Shown: positions 24,456-36,644 of the stretch, in pieces
How the letters are laid out: each line of letters starts with the position of its first letter
Position numbering within the stretch: position 1 is the first letter of the stretch
From: Apis mellifera
Taxonomy: Eukaryota; Arthropoda; Insecta; Hymenoptera; Apidae
Reading direction: 5' to 3'
Assembly (NCBI RefSeq): GCF_003254395.2
Contig: NC_037642.1
Location: forward strand, 5,265,903-5,329,902
DNA: 64,000 bases
The notes under the pieces: generated by a model
The model's database searches: none
Told to the model about the DNA's origin: nothing
What the model saw: only the letters and a program-made list of their open reading frames with translations
Translations under genes and position numbers: made by a program

Positions 24456-26868
24456 TATATGCGCTGTTATTATTAAAATATAATAATTTTAAATTATTTT
24501 TCAGAGGTTATAAAAAGATCACAGATTTAGAAAAGGATAAGAAATATTATATACTTTGAAACCAACTTATCTAAAATAAAATAGAACGAAATGCATTTGT
24601 ATGTTTGTATTGAATTAAAATTGGAAGGTATTGATAAAAATTTTCTTAATAATATCAATAATCAATAATATTGTTTCTTTGTCTTGTACTAATGCAAATT
24701 ATATTCTTGTCTTTATACTAATGCAAATTATATTTTGAATCTAGGAAAGTTTACAACGAAGCAGAAATGTTATTTCAGTAAATAAGCTTCCGGGATAACA
24801 TTATAAAGCGAAGATTGAGGTCATTTCGTTTGTTATATGAAACTGCAAGCTTACAAGCACTTACACACTTTGATCGAATAAAATCAAACTTTTTTTGATA
24901 ATATGATTGAAAATTAAATACGATATTTGGTGTAAATTATCTTATATTTATTGTGCATGACTCAACTTGTGTTGTTTTTAAATAAATAATATTTTTTATT
25001 TAATATTTTATTGAAAGATCTTTTAAATTTTATTTAGAAACATATAAACAAATTCTCCGTTTAATTCATCAAAAAAGATAAATTTAGATTATTACGATAT
25101 TTACATACATAAATTTTACAAAAATAATAAAAGATTAAAAGAATTTAGTGAAAAATTCATTTTCCTGAAAAATTTCGAAAGCAAAAATATGTGAGGTTAT
25201 ATATAATAAGTGATATATAATAGGTTATGTTTCATAAATAATATTTAGCAGAAAAAAAAATACAAAAACGATTGAATTTCACTTAATATAATATTCATTT
25301 TAAAAAATCAAAATATTTTATATTATCAATGTTACGATAAAAAATTTCTATATACATTTCTTTATGGTATTTCTCCATCGTCATAGACTAGGATACGCGT
25401 GTTTAAAAATGGCTTGTCGTACGATTAAATTATATACACATCGAAAGAGAAATTGGTTACGTTCAAATAAATAACTATGGAAGTGTCTGGAAACGTTAAA
25501 CAAACGAGATCTTGATTGTAAATCCTGGTAGCAACATATCACTATTTATTTAAATAACAGATATTTTTATAAAGTTCTTCGTGTTCGAACTTCAAAATTT
25601 ATTTTTCTTTCTGAACTCTTCTTTGTACAACTATGTCATTATATCATTCTATATTTTATATGATTTTCACTTCACGTTATGTAATTTTACAATTTCCGTA
25701 TGTAAATTTGGTAACATAACAAATTCCAAAATAAATTTTCTAAAAAATGAATATATCAAAACGATATTGTATTGTTGGTTATCGCACAGTTAGATTACTT
25801 TTTCCGTGTGACAGGACACGTTACACACAGCATGAAGGATGGGCGTCAAAGGAAGCAGCTAGTGACCTCGAGAAGCAACGTTTCTATTTAGGGCAGACAA
25901 TAGACGATAAACTGTGCTCCAGGATGCAGCCTGATAGAAAGCGGCGCGTGCGATTTTATTCCATTGAGATAGATGGTCATTCATGTCCGCGACACAATTC
26001 ATTCTTGTATATTTCAACTGCGTCGTTACTAATATGCATTTACATTTCTCATTATTGATAAGATTTTCTGCGATGATATTTTTGCGAGCAATTATTATGA
26101 TTTCTGAAAAATTGCTATTTTGAAGATTATTTTACATGGATGATTAATAAAAAAAAAAAAAGATATTTGTCATATCTGTCACATAATAAATTTCATCGAT
26201 ATACTTGTGTCAAAATCACAATGTCAATATTCCATTAGTAAAAGTACATAATGCCACATACATACGTATGTACATGCACGTCAACTCAGATCCAAAGCAT
26301 ACGCAATAAACGTGCTAATGACTTTCGTTCCAATGCTAATGTACTTAACGTAAGTACATACGTACACGACAATTTCGATTAATTACCCCCTGACAAATTA
26401 TTCCTGACACAATTAGCATCGTACAAGCGAATTCCAACGTGCACCACGTTCCGATATCTTCATTGTGAATAACCTCAACGTTTCAGGAAACAGAAATCAA
26501 CCAAAGATCAACGTAGTACCGTCTATCTGTAGATTTAATTAATTTCGTGATGATTACCGACGTTTTCGGTTCGTTAATGTAATTGGGTCATTAGATAACG
26601 CTTTCGAAACTGTATCCATGAGTATGGAACGGATGAATATACGCTGATTATACGCTGAAAATAAACGAAGGCAACACAGAAAAAAGAAAAAAAAAAAGTG
26701 AATCTCCATTATCCGGCATCGCGATACATGGGTGTTACAAAACGATGACAATACGAGGATAAAACGAGGATTATATTTTTTGCGATAAAAATTTAGAAAT
26801 TATCATTACATTAAAAAAGTGTATCGTGAAAGAAATGTATCAGTAAAACAAATAGATTCACGTTCAAG
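24456..26868. other. AT-rich intergenic stretch upstream of the radial spoke gene
   Basis: Mostly AT-rich without a recognisable gene. A GC-richer patch at about 25,800-26,000 carries an open frame (25,747-26,058) with no recognisable domain. A 14-bp palindrome TACATACGTATGTA lies at 26,259-26,272. The promoter of the gene starting at 26,869 should be at the right end of this stretch; no clear X-box was found there. Confidence 0.5.
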
Positions 26869-29800
26869 ATGGCGTACAGTTATAATATCGAAGAGATACC
26901 GCCCGACGATGTTCCCACTGTGGAACATGATATACGACGAGCTAAAAAGTTCCTTCAAAAACACAGTCCAGAATCAGGTGATAGTCTGTAAGTTAACAAA
27001 TTCGAAATATCGGCTCATTCGACCGAAAATAATCGGCCAATCGTTAAATCGTGGAAAGTTAAAAAAAGAGAGAAGAAATAACCTATTTAAAAATGAATTT
27101 ATTAAAACCTGGAAGTGATAATTATTTTTTTTTCTTGTAATTATTAATATTAAATTACTATTCCTTAGAAGTATATCCATAAATAATAAATGTTAAGTAA
27201 TAATATTGGAATATATTATGAAATTTCTGTGGAAAAAGATATGTGATATATATGATATATGATATAATTTTTTTTTTGCACGTTTTATCATAATTGAATT
27301 GATCGTAATACAAAATTAAATTTATTCCAAAAATTGGATTTAATAATTGGAATTTAGAAATAATAATCACGATTCGCAAAGTTCTCTATATATACGCGCA
27401 CAGCTATTTCTAGAAAACGTTAACGCGGTTATCAAAGCAGAAATGCCTCAAAATAATAATCATCTACTTTGATGCTCGATTTATTATTAATTATATGCAA
27501 CGATCTGAATAACTTCAATATATCCATTATTGTTATCGTTCAAAGAATTTAAAATAATGATAATAAGAAATTTTATCGGATGTATTAATATTTGAAAATT
27601 TCAGGTACGATCACTTGACGGAAGTGTTGGCCAAAATACTCACCGAGAGACCAAAAAATGCAGTAGATATTTTCGAGGAATTCAGCAGAAAAGTAAAAGA
27701 GCAGAGATTCAAAACCAAATCCAGTCATCTTCGAGACATGTACGTTCCACCGACTCAGTTCGAGCATGCGAAAAAAATCATCGAACTATTCAAGGTGTGA
27801 CAATCGGAAATAATTAATAATTAAATAGCCATCAATATTTTATAAATAATAACGCGATTCATTTGAGAAGTTTAATCATTGTATACTTTTGCTGTAATTA
27901 TAGAAACTAGAAAAATTCTATGAAACTATGGGAGAAAAAATTGAAGAAGATATTGAGGAAGATGAAGATAAAAAGAAGAAAATACCGAATATGTTAGATT
28001 TTTTGTTTTATTTTGAGCAAACTGGTATAGGATTACCTCGTAGAGAATTGGTGTTGCTTAATTTGTCTATAAGGGAACTCATGGCTGAGAATCCTATAGA
28101 AAATGTCAGGTATATATTAATGATTTTCATTCAAAAATCTTAAGGTAACTTCTATTTATATTTGATATAAGTTATACATTTTTTAAATTGTGATTTATAT
28201 TAAAATTATCAATCTTTAGAGGGATAAATTCATTAAAATCAGAAAAAAATTGTTTATTTAAAAAAAACAATATTTTTTTCAACATTTGAGTAAATGTGAT
28301 AAATATATCTTAAGATTTTTGAATGATAATGTATATGCATAAAATTTCTTAGTAGAAAAGAATATTTGAAAATTAATAATTTGACATGATAGATTTTGGG
28401 GAAAAATTCTCGGAATTCCGAAAAATTATTACGTAGTGGAAGCAGATTTACAACCAGAGGAACTAAATTTAAGAATAGAGGTAAGAATAATTCGAAACGA
28501 AAAAGAAAGGAACATCTCTATATTCTTTTTCCGTGACAAGTTAAATGAGTATTTATCCATTTTAATAATCTTTCAATTGTCTAGAAAATTTTTGTTAAAT
28601 AATTTTCTTGAATCGTTATAAAACAATACGACACAGAGAAAATGAATTTCAGAATGAAAGAGAGCAAAAACACATTTTGAATCTCCACGCGTCTGCAGAA
28701 AATGGCTGAAGAAGAGGAACGGAGACGTCAAGAGAAGCAAGCAAAAGCGGAAGAAGCGGCAAAAGCCGAAAAACAAGCTGTTGAAGACATGGAAGATGCG
28801 ACACAGGAAACGGGGAAAACAGAGGAAGAAGCGGCACCCGAGGGCTTGAAACTTGTCTTTCCGCCTTTACCTACTCGTATATGGGTACCACCACCGGAAG
28901 TACCTACAGAGAAACTCGGAACTGGCACAAATACCAAAGTACACTTCAATTTTTTTAATACACAATCGAAAATAATAGAAATTGAAAAAGAAGTCATTAT
29001 CAAAAAAAGAAAGAGAAAGAAAAGTTATCAAAAAAAAAAAAATCATAAAGATAGATTAAAATTTAATTTTTTAGAAATAAACTTAAATCCAAAATTTTAT
29101 GAGATTTCGAAATTTTCAAAATTCAAAATGCTCTATTCATTTTATTAATTTTTTAAAATTATACTATGAAATAAAAGAGAAAAAATAAAAATTGTATTTT
29201 CTATTTAATTTGGTAACAGATTCATAAAATTCAATAAAACAAATATATTCAAAAAAGTATTACGATTACGAAAGAATAGTAATTGCATGTATTAGTAAAC
29301 GATTTCAAATAACGATATCATTAAACAACATTTAATTAATCAAAGTGAGATTGTATTGCACGTGTCGAAAACATCGATGGCACAAACATTCACAGCAATG
29401 TTCCATCGAATTAATATGCAACACAAAACACTGGGCGTGTTTTCCTGAGCGTGATCCTAGTGGTCGACTTTGTTCCAGGTATATTTTGTATGCAACGAGC
29501 CTGGTTTGGACAAGTGGATCGAACTGCCACCGGTTACACCGCAGCAGATAGTAATTGCACGATACATTGTTCGTTATTGCACAGGAAATTTAGAAACACC
29601 GGTAACGTATCCATTTTATAAAAATAGAACAAAATAAAAAAAAAAAAAGAAGAAAATAAAAGAAATATATAAATTGTAAAACCACGATTATTTTCGTTTT
29701 ATAGATTCACACTTTCCCACCATTTCCTGGTACGGAAAAGAATTATCTTCGTGCGCAAATAGCCAGGATTAGCTCGACTACCCAAGTTTCGCCAATTGGA

Positions 29801-31191
29801 TTCTACACTTTTGGCATAGGGGACGAGGAAGAAGAGGTATTGGAGGAAATGGCAGAAGGTAATACATTATGTTTTTATCTTGAAAAAAAATTAGAGAAGA
29901 GAGTACAATGCTATAAATTATTCGAAACGTTCGTTATTATGTTTTATTTATCGAGTAGTTTCTCTTAACCATTCTTAACGCTGGTTTTATTAATCATAAA
30001 ACCATGGTTTTTTTTCTTTTAACTTAAGTTTCTTTACATGCCATTTATTGCATTTAAAGGTGGAGTATTGTCCGAGAACGTGAATTACGATCCGTTGCCT
30101 ATTAAAGATTTGATAGACCCTTCCATGTCGAACTGGTGTCATCATATGCCCTATATTTTGAAACAAGGTCGTGTTGAATGGTGGAGTCCACGGAAACAGG
30201 AAGAAGTGAGTTTAATTAATTAATTAAATTAATTAATTATCCCAAAAAAATAATCATCTTAATATAATTTTCTTTGATAAAAGAGCTTTTAAAGCTCAAA
30301 ACAATTCTTGGATTAAAGATAAATATTATATTCGAATATTAAATATGAATAGATATTAAATTTAAATAGATCACAGAAAAAATTTCACGAAATTAGGAAC
30401 TCGAAGAAGAAATAGGTGAAGAAGAAGAGGAGGAGGAAGAAAAAGAAGAGAAGGAGATTGGACCTCCGCTTTTGACACCTTTGTCGGAAGATGCTATAAT
30501 AGACTCGATAATACCGTGGGGTACTTCATTATCTTCCCGTGTCCAACCTGATCAGGCAGTCGCATTAATTAGATCAAACATTTGGCCTGGAGCATATGCC
30601 TTTGCCTCCGGAAGGTGCGTGTACTATAGACCCTATTCAATAATGATTTTCCATTAAGCAGACGTATCTATGATATTTATGTGACCGACGAGTATAAATT
30701 CCCCTTGGGATATCGAAGAAACAGCACGGCAAGCTCGAGAGCGAAGGGAAGGTTTTATCGTGGGACGAATCAACCGGGAAAAGAGGAATTATGGCGCGTT
30801 AAAGGAAAATTAATGCGCGGGAAATTACGCTAATGTTACTTTAATGGTGTCTCTCTACAGGCGTTGCGCTAACGTGTACATTGGTTGGGGTCACAAATAC
30901 ATGGCGTACAATTACAGCCCTCAGTCTATGCCACCTGTGCAGGATCAGTATAAAATCGGTCCTGAGATTATGGAAATTCAGGATCCAACCTTCGAACAAG
31001 AAGAGGCCTTTAGAATTGCTCATTTACCGCCTCCACCTGTTATACCGACAGGTAAAATGAATAAAAATAATCATAAGATGATTAATATTTTCTCTATTTT
31101 GTTTTTTCATTATTTGAAATTCATTTTCATAGGAGAAGAAGAAGAAGAAGGCGTAGAAGAGGAAGAAGAAGAAGAAGAAGAGGACGAATAG
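26869..31191 (+). CDS. Rsph4a: radial spoke head protein 4/6 (RSPH4A/RSPH6A homologue)
   Basis: Structural protein of the radial spoke head in motile 9+2 axonemes; it helps transmit signals from the central pair to dynein arms. Eleven exons: 26869-26987, 27605-27794, 27904-28109, 28393-28480, 28699-28938, 29479-29601, 29705-29858, 30060-30205, 30397-30614, 30861-31051, 31133-31191. All introns are GT-AG and the joined frame gives 577 residues. Family landmarks in order are FWGKILGIPKNYYVVEADL (about 173-190), a charged helix starting KMAEEEERRRQ (202), GTGTNTKVYFVCN, PPFPGTEKNYLRAQIARIS (about 327-345), SPIGFYTFG, GPPLLTPLSEDA, RSNIWPGAYAFASGR, NVYIGWGHKY and GPEIMEIQDPT, then a Glu-rich acidic tail. 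The start ATG has context AAGATGG. Vertebrates have separate 4A and 6A paralogues; which one this matches best is not decided. Confidence 0.95.
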
Positions 31192-31909
31192 ATAACTGCA
31201 TTATCAAGCAAGGATTTTGGTTTGGATTTGTCAGTAAAATAGATGCATTTATATACTTTAATAATTTTATCAATATTTATTTATTATTTTTAATCGTATT
31301 TATCAAAAACTAACATTATAATGTAGATAAATATTAGATATAAAATATAATATTATATATCATTCTGATTTAGTTTAATATATCGAAAAGATAGTGTGTA
31401 ATTACAGATAAATTGTATCGCAAAAGAGATGGGAATTAGAATAGAGGTGACATCTTACGGAATTTTGTATCGTATATTCTAATATATCGATTTCAATTTG
31501 TGTTTCTGATGCCATCTAACATGATATGATCGTACTATTTGTATGATCATATATATTACTTTTCAATGGAATTAAAAAATATTCATTTTAATTTTAAAAA
31601 TTTATGATAAAAAAATAAATTATTCAATGATTTAAACATAATCGAATCTATTTTTAGAAAAATATAGAAAAATATCGAAGTAAATATCAATAATGTAAAA
31701 TCAATAAATATGATATAAAAATGATAAAAATAAAATAAACTTTTAGATTTTTATGACTTAAAACTAAAAAATGTAGCTTATGTTTTACATTTTTTCACTT
31801 TCTAAATTTTTGTTTTTATCAATTAATTATTAATATATTTAATTATTTGTTTTTAGTTATTTTAACAATAATATATAATGTCTATGAAATCACTACTACA
31901 TCTTTATTT
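31192..31909. other. convergent 3' intergenic region
   Basis: AT-rich sequence between the stop of the radial spoke gene (+) and the stop of the AIMP3 gene (-). It should contain both 3' untranslated regions. AATAAA-type signals are visible on both strands, for example + near 31,612 and - overlapping the AIMP3 stop near 31,903-31,912. No other gene was seen. Confidence 0.6.
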
Positions 31910-32703
31910 TATTTATAAAAATAAATGTAACAAATCAAAAGAAATTAAATCTAATTGTTGTCTTAATTTTTCTTCTTGTTGCATATTATCAAACCATCTA
32001 GATACATGTACATATTGAGCTTTTTCTTGATGATTTAATTCTCGCTGCAATAAGAAATAGGTCAAAGAGATTAAATTGATCTCTACAATCTACTAAGGAT
32101 TCCTATGTTCTACTTATTATACTTTTTATTACCATTATTGAATGTAGAGCATAATATAATGTAATATCAGCAATAGTTTTCTTTGTACCAGTTAAATATG
32201 TATTATCTCTTAATGCAATATTTAATTCCTATAAAAATAAAATATAGTTTTTTAATTTATATATTTTTGACATATATTTTATATAAATCTAATCAAATTA
32301 GTATTTATTCTTAATACAATTATATAAATAATTGGATTACCTGCAAGATTCTTTTCGCATTAGCGGGAGTATCAGCGTAATTGACACAGACAACTGCATA
32401 TTCTAGCCATTGACGTGATAATGCTTTCATTTTATTATCAATACCAAGTATATCAGGATATTTGGAATTTTCAATTAGAAATTGAATTATAGTACTAAAT
32501 CCTTCTATTTTTTTATTCGATTCCCGTTCCGTAGTAACAATTACCTATAAAAAAATATAAAAACTAAATTAAATTTATTCTTTAATATAACTTATTTTCA
32601 TAAAAAATTTATTATTTACATTTTCTTGCATTTCCAGTGGTAATGGCGAGACATCTAAGTAATTTGAAATTCTTTCTAAACATTCTATGTTACATAAAAC
32701 CAT
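31910..32703 (-). CDS. AIMP3: AIMP3 / eukaryotic translation elongation factor 1 epsilon-1
   Basis: Non-catalytic scaffold subunit of the multi-tRNA-synthetase complex with a glutathione-transferase-like fold; in animals it binds methionyl-tRNA synthetase and also acts in DNA-damage signalling. Four exons: 32703-32620, 32544-32341, 32228-32133, 32044-31910, all GT-AG, total 172 residues against 174 in human. The start is MVLCNIECLERISNYLDVSP. The most diagnostic part is exon 3, with NTYLTGTKKTIADITLYYAL (about 105-124), the GST-C segment conserved in EEF1E1. Exon 4 has HVSRWFDNMQ, the usual ending of the helical domain. The protein ends LLHLFYK. The gene is convergent with the radial spoke gene and lies downstream of IMP dehydrogenase on the same strand. 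Confidence 0.9.
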
Positions 32704-33961
32704 TGTTTTAAACTTTACACTTTCTCAATCTTCTTGTTTTTTTTACTAGTTGTGGAAATAACTTTTAGGTTATGTTTAAAAAGAGCATAATACGTTGACG
32801 CAACAATATTGATGGATAAATTCGCATCATATTCTATATATATATTCAGTGATTTACTTTATTGCAAATATTTGTATGGAATATGTAATTATATACACGG
32901 TATATTTCAACATTAGTTAGGTCTTTATTTCAAATATACAATTTAATTGTAACAGCTGTATAAAATTTGCGACTAACGATAATAGATATCATCTTTTTAT
33001 TGTATTTTTTTAACATATTTAAAATTACAAAAGTAATTGACTTAGTTTAAGTACTTAGACCTAAGTCTTTCATCTCAAGAGAGAATTTGTTTTATCAGAA
33101 TCAGAAAAATATATTTTCATAAATTACATTAAATTACATGACAAAAAAATACTAGAATCTATTAAATTATTTTTTTATATCATGTTACAATAGGAATGAA
33201 TAATTAACTAATAAATAATTAATTTTTGATTAAATTTTTTTTTCAATAATGTTCCCATAGTTTGGCATTTAATTTCTGAATTTTTTTTTAATATGAATTA
33301 TTTTTTTCTTGTTGTATTATAGATTTTACATATTACATATAATTTCTTTAATCAAATATACTATTAATATGATTTTATGGGAATTTTGAACAGTGTATTT
33401 TAATAAAATAAATCGGATAAAGAGACAACAAGAAAAAAATATTACAATAATATATATATTTTGTTATATAATTCAGTCATAGTTGTATCAATTAAATTGA
33501 TTGATCTACATAAAATATGTCATACATGTATATACATGCAATAATAAATTAAATTGTATTATAGAAATATGAGAATTTTTTTTTTTATAAAGTTGGTAAA
33601 TTTATATATATAGGATTTTTAAAAATTGATTTCCAATAAAATGCTTTTTTTCTTATAAATGAATTTTTCTTACAAATATATAAAATACATATTTATGTTT
33701 CACATGAAAATTTTGTTAAGTATATTATAAAAAATTTTTTAAAATAACTTTTTTCGTATGTAAAATAATCATGAAATAAATTTCACTTATCTATTGTTAA
33801 AAACAATTACAATTTTTTTCATAAAACAATTTTGCATAAGTACATGTTGATCCATAATTAAATATGTGATTTCACATAATCCAAGACATAAAAAAGTTAT
33901 ATGCAATTAAATGCAGGTACTCTTTCTTTTTTTGTAAGGTGCTCATTTAATATTTATCTAT
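32704..33961. other. intergenic: AIMP3 promoter side and IMPDH 3' flank
   Basis: Very AT-rich. The right part should hold the 3' untranslated region of the IMP dehydrogenase gene, and the left end (32.70-32.85 kb) the promoter of AIMP3. No open frame of note. Confidence 0.5.
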
Positions 33962-35951
33962 TTAAAAGAGTCTCTTTTCATATGAAAAAAGACTATGAAC
34001 ATTTCCTTCTTGCTGAGCAGAATGTGTTCTTCTTTCAAATTTTAATTCTCCACTATACATCATAGATCTTAAAGTAGAGAGAGATTTTGCTCCAATATCT
34101 TGACATCCATGTTTAATACCACATAATAGATAAGGTAAAAACTTTAAAACACTTCCTTTATCAACTATTGAACCACTAACACCTTGAGCTACTTTTAATT
34201 TGTCCATCTCATTATGAAAATACCTATCCATTGCTGATCCTTGTGCATCTTTTCTATTCATGGCTTCTAAGGAACCCATACCTCTATATTTTTTTAGACG
34301 GACACCATCGCTAAAAAAATATTCACCTGGTGCCTCTGAAGTACCAGCCAATAAAGATCCCATCATAACTGTACTAGCCCCTAAACTTAAACCTTTGATA
34401 ATGTGCCCAATAGATTGAATACCACCATCTGCTATAACAGGTACACCAAATTTTCTTGCATATTCTGCAACTTTATATACAGCAGTTGCTTGAGGTCTTC
34501 CCACAGCCATAACTTCTTGGGTAATACAAATAGATCCACAACCCATCCCAACTCTTAGAGCATCAGCTCCAGCTTCTATAAGATTTTTAGCTTGCATAGT
34601 TGTTACAGCATTTCCTGCAATTACTTGCAATTCTGGATATTCTGATTTAATGTATTTAATCATATCAATCTGATATTTAGAATTGCCTTGAGAAGAATCC
34701 AAAACGATTACATCAACACCAGCTACAGCAAGAAGTTGTAATCTTTGCTTATCAGCATTGCGTGTACCAATAGCAGCACCAACTAATAATTGTTTGTTTT
34801 CATCTTTACTAGCATTTGGGTAATTACGATTTTTTTTCAAATCAGTTCTTGCCATTAAAGATACTAATTCTCCTTTTTCATTAACAATTGGAAGTTTTCC
34901 TTTTTTAGATTTTTCAAGAATTATATTTGCTTCTTGTAATGTTACACCAGCAGTTGCAGTAATCAAATTTTCTAATTTTGTCATTATTGTTTCTAATTTT
35001 ATGTATTGCTGATTTGTTGTACTTTCCAAAAAATCAATATCTCTGGATGTTACAATGCCTAATAATTTACCCCCAACTTTTCCAGTATTTGTAATAGGAA
35101 TACCAGAAAAACCATGTTCAGCTTTTACATTTAGAACATCTTTGACTGTATGATTGGGTGATAAAACTACTGGATCTCTGATAAAACCATGTTTATATTT
35201 TTTTACCTAAAATCATAAAAGAAAAAATTATATAAAATTATTAGTTTTAAATACAAATTTTAAAAATTCAATTCAAAATTTAAAAATTCAAAAATTTTTA
35301 TTTCAATTTTTATTTTTTTTTCTTTTTAATATAATAAATGAATATGAAAAAAATGTCAATATGAAAAAAAATGAGTATAAATGAGATTAATAGAAATAAT
35401 TCAATTAAGTATAAGAAATTTTCTCCAAAATTTTTAACAAAGAATGAATATTTATTATCAATCTATATATTATCATTGATAACGATTACTATTCGATAAA
35501 CTAGAAACACAAGATCAAATGAAATGTATATTAATAAACGAGCAAATGTATTACAAAATTTTAAGTGCTGTAAGTACTATTTTATATTAACCAAATGAAA
35601 ATATTTAAATAAAAAAAAATATACCTTATGCACTTCGTTGGCTTGATATTCGGGTGTACAATTATGATGTATTATGCCAATTCCTCCACATAGAGCCATG
35701 GCTATAGCCATGTCGGATTCTGTAACTGTATCCATAGGAGATGATACCAGCGGTGCTTTGATCATAATTTTCTTTGTCAACGGCGACAATAAATCAACTT
35801 CGTCGGCAGTAAAATCAATATAACCCGGTAAAATAATAAAGTCATTGTAGGTAAGACCATCACCAGTAGTGAATAATTGTCCTGCTGAAAGTCCATCGTC
35901 CGGTAGGGGTACATCTGCCGGTTTTGTGTCACCGATCACATAGTCTGCCAT
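33962..35951 (-). CDS. IMPDH: inosine-5'-monophosphate dehydrogenase
   Basis: NAD-dependent enzyme converting IMP to XMP, the rate-limiting step of guanine nucleotide synthesis; cytosolic tetramer. It is the orthologue of Drosophila raspberry. Two exons: 35951-35625 (109 codons) and 35206-33962, joined phase 0 at EVHK/VKKYKHG, giving 523 residues. Domains in order: N-terminal part of the barrel with GLTYNDFIILPGY and SSPMDTVTE, a CBS pair (about 112-236) inserted in the barrel, GAAIGTR (252-258), DSSQGNS (279), GNAVTT (307), GMGCGSICITQE with the catalytic cysteine at about 336, DGGIQS (369), MMGSLLAGTSEAPGE, RGMGSLEAM and the flap AMDRYF. All key residues are present. The C terminus EKRLF is shorter and different from the usual family ending, the main lineage-specific feature. 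Confidence 0.97.
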
Positions 35952-36644
35952 CGTTTTTTTTCAATCGACGATTGTTTATATTTTATGCCTCCGTAAAAAA
36001 TTAGTTATATTTTAATTAATATATAACTACCGTATAACGAAGTTATACACACGCTTTTTCAACACAGATGTTAAAAATCGCGGGCTTTCCGTATCAAACC
36101 GGAGATCTCCAGGCAAAATGACCGAAATCAACGTGCGCACAGTGCATTTATAGTTTATGTGAAGCGTGTTTCCCCCTTTCGTCTAATGATGAGTACTATC
36201 GGCAACGATGTTTTACGAATACAGTCGAAAATGTCCGATTGTTTCAATTTGAATATATTTGGCATAAATAGGACTAACAATTAGAAAATTAAAAAAGATA
36301 TATTGTAAATATTAAAGATATAATATAAATGGACAATATAATCTATAAACTAAAATATAAGTATAATCTTCAAGTGAAATTTTAATTATAAATGTGTAAA
36401 AAAGGAAACATTTACACATAGAATTAATTACAAAAATACTTGTTTAGTACAAAAATAAATACTAATCAATAGATAAAGAACAAACCATAATAAAATATTT
36501 TTAAACTTCCACACAGTGCGAGGGTCATCGTTAATTTTATGGATTATTGGTACATTTCTTACATGCATGCTAAAAATTTTATAAAATTTGATAAAATTAT
36601 AACATTCTCATTCGTTTAAAAATATAAAAGTATAATAATTTCAA
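35952..36644. other. IMPDH promoter region and 3' flank of the next gene
   Basis: The first 300 bases right of the IMPDH start are GC-richer than the surrounding sequence and should hold its promoter and 5' untranslated region. The remainder is AT-rich 3' flank of the orphan gene that ends at 36,645. No open frame of note. Confidence 0.5.
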
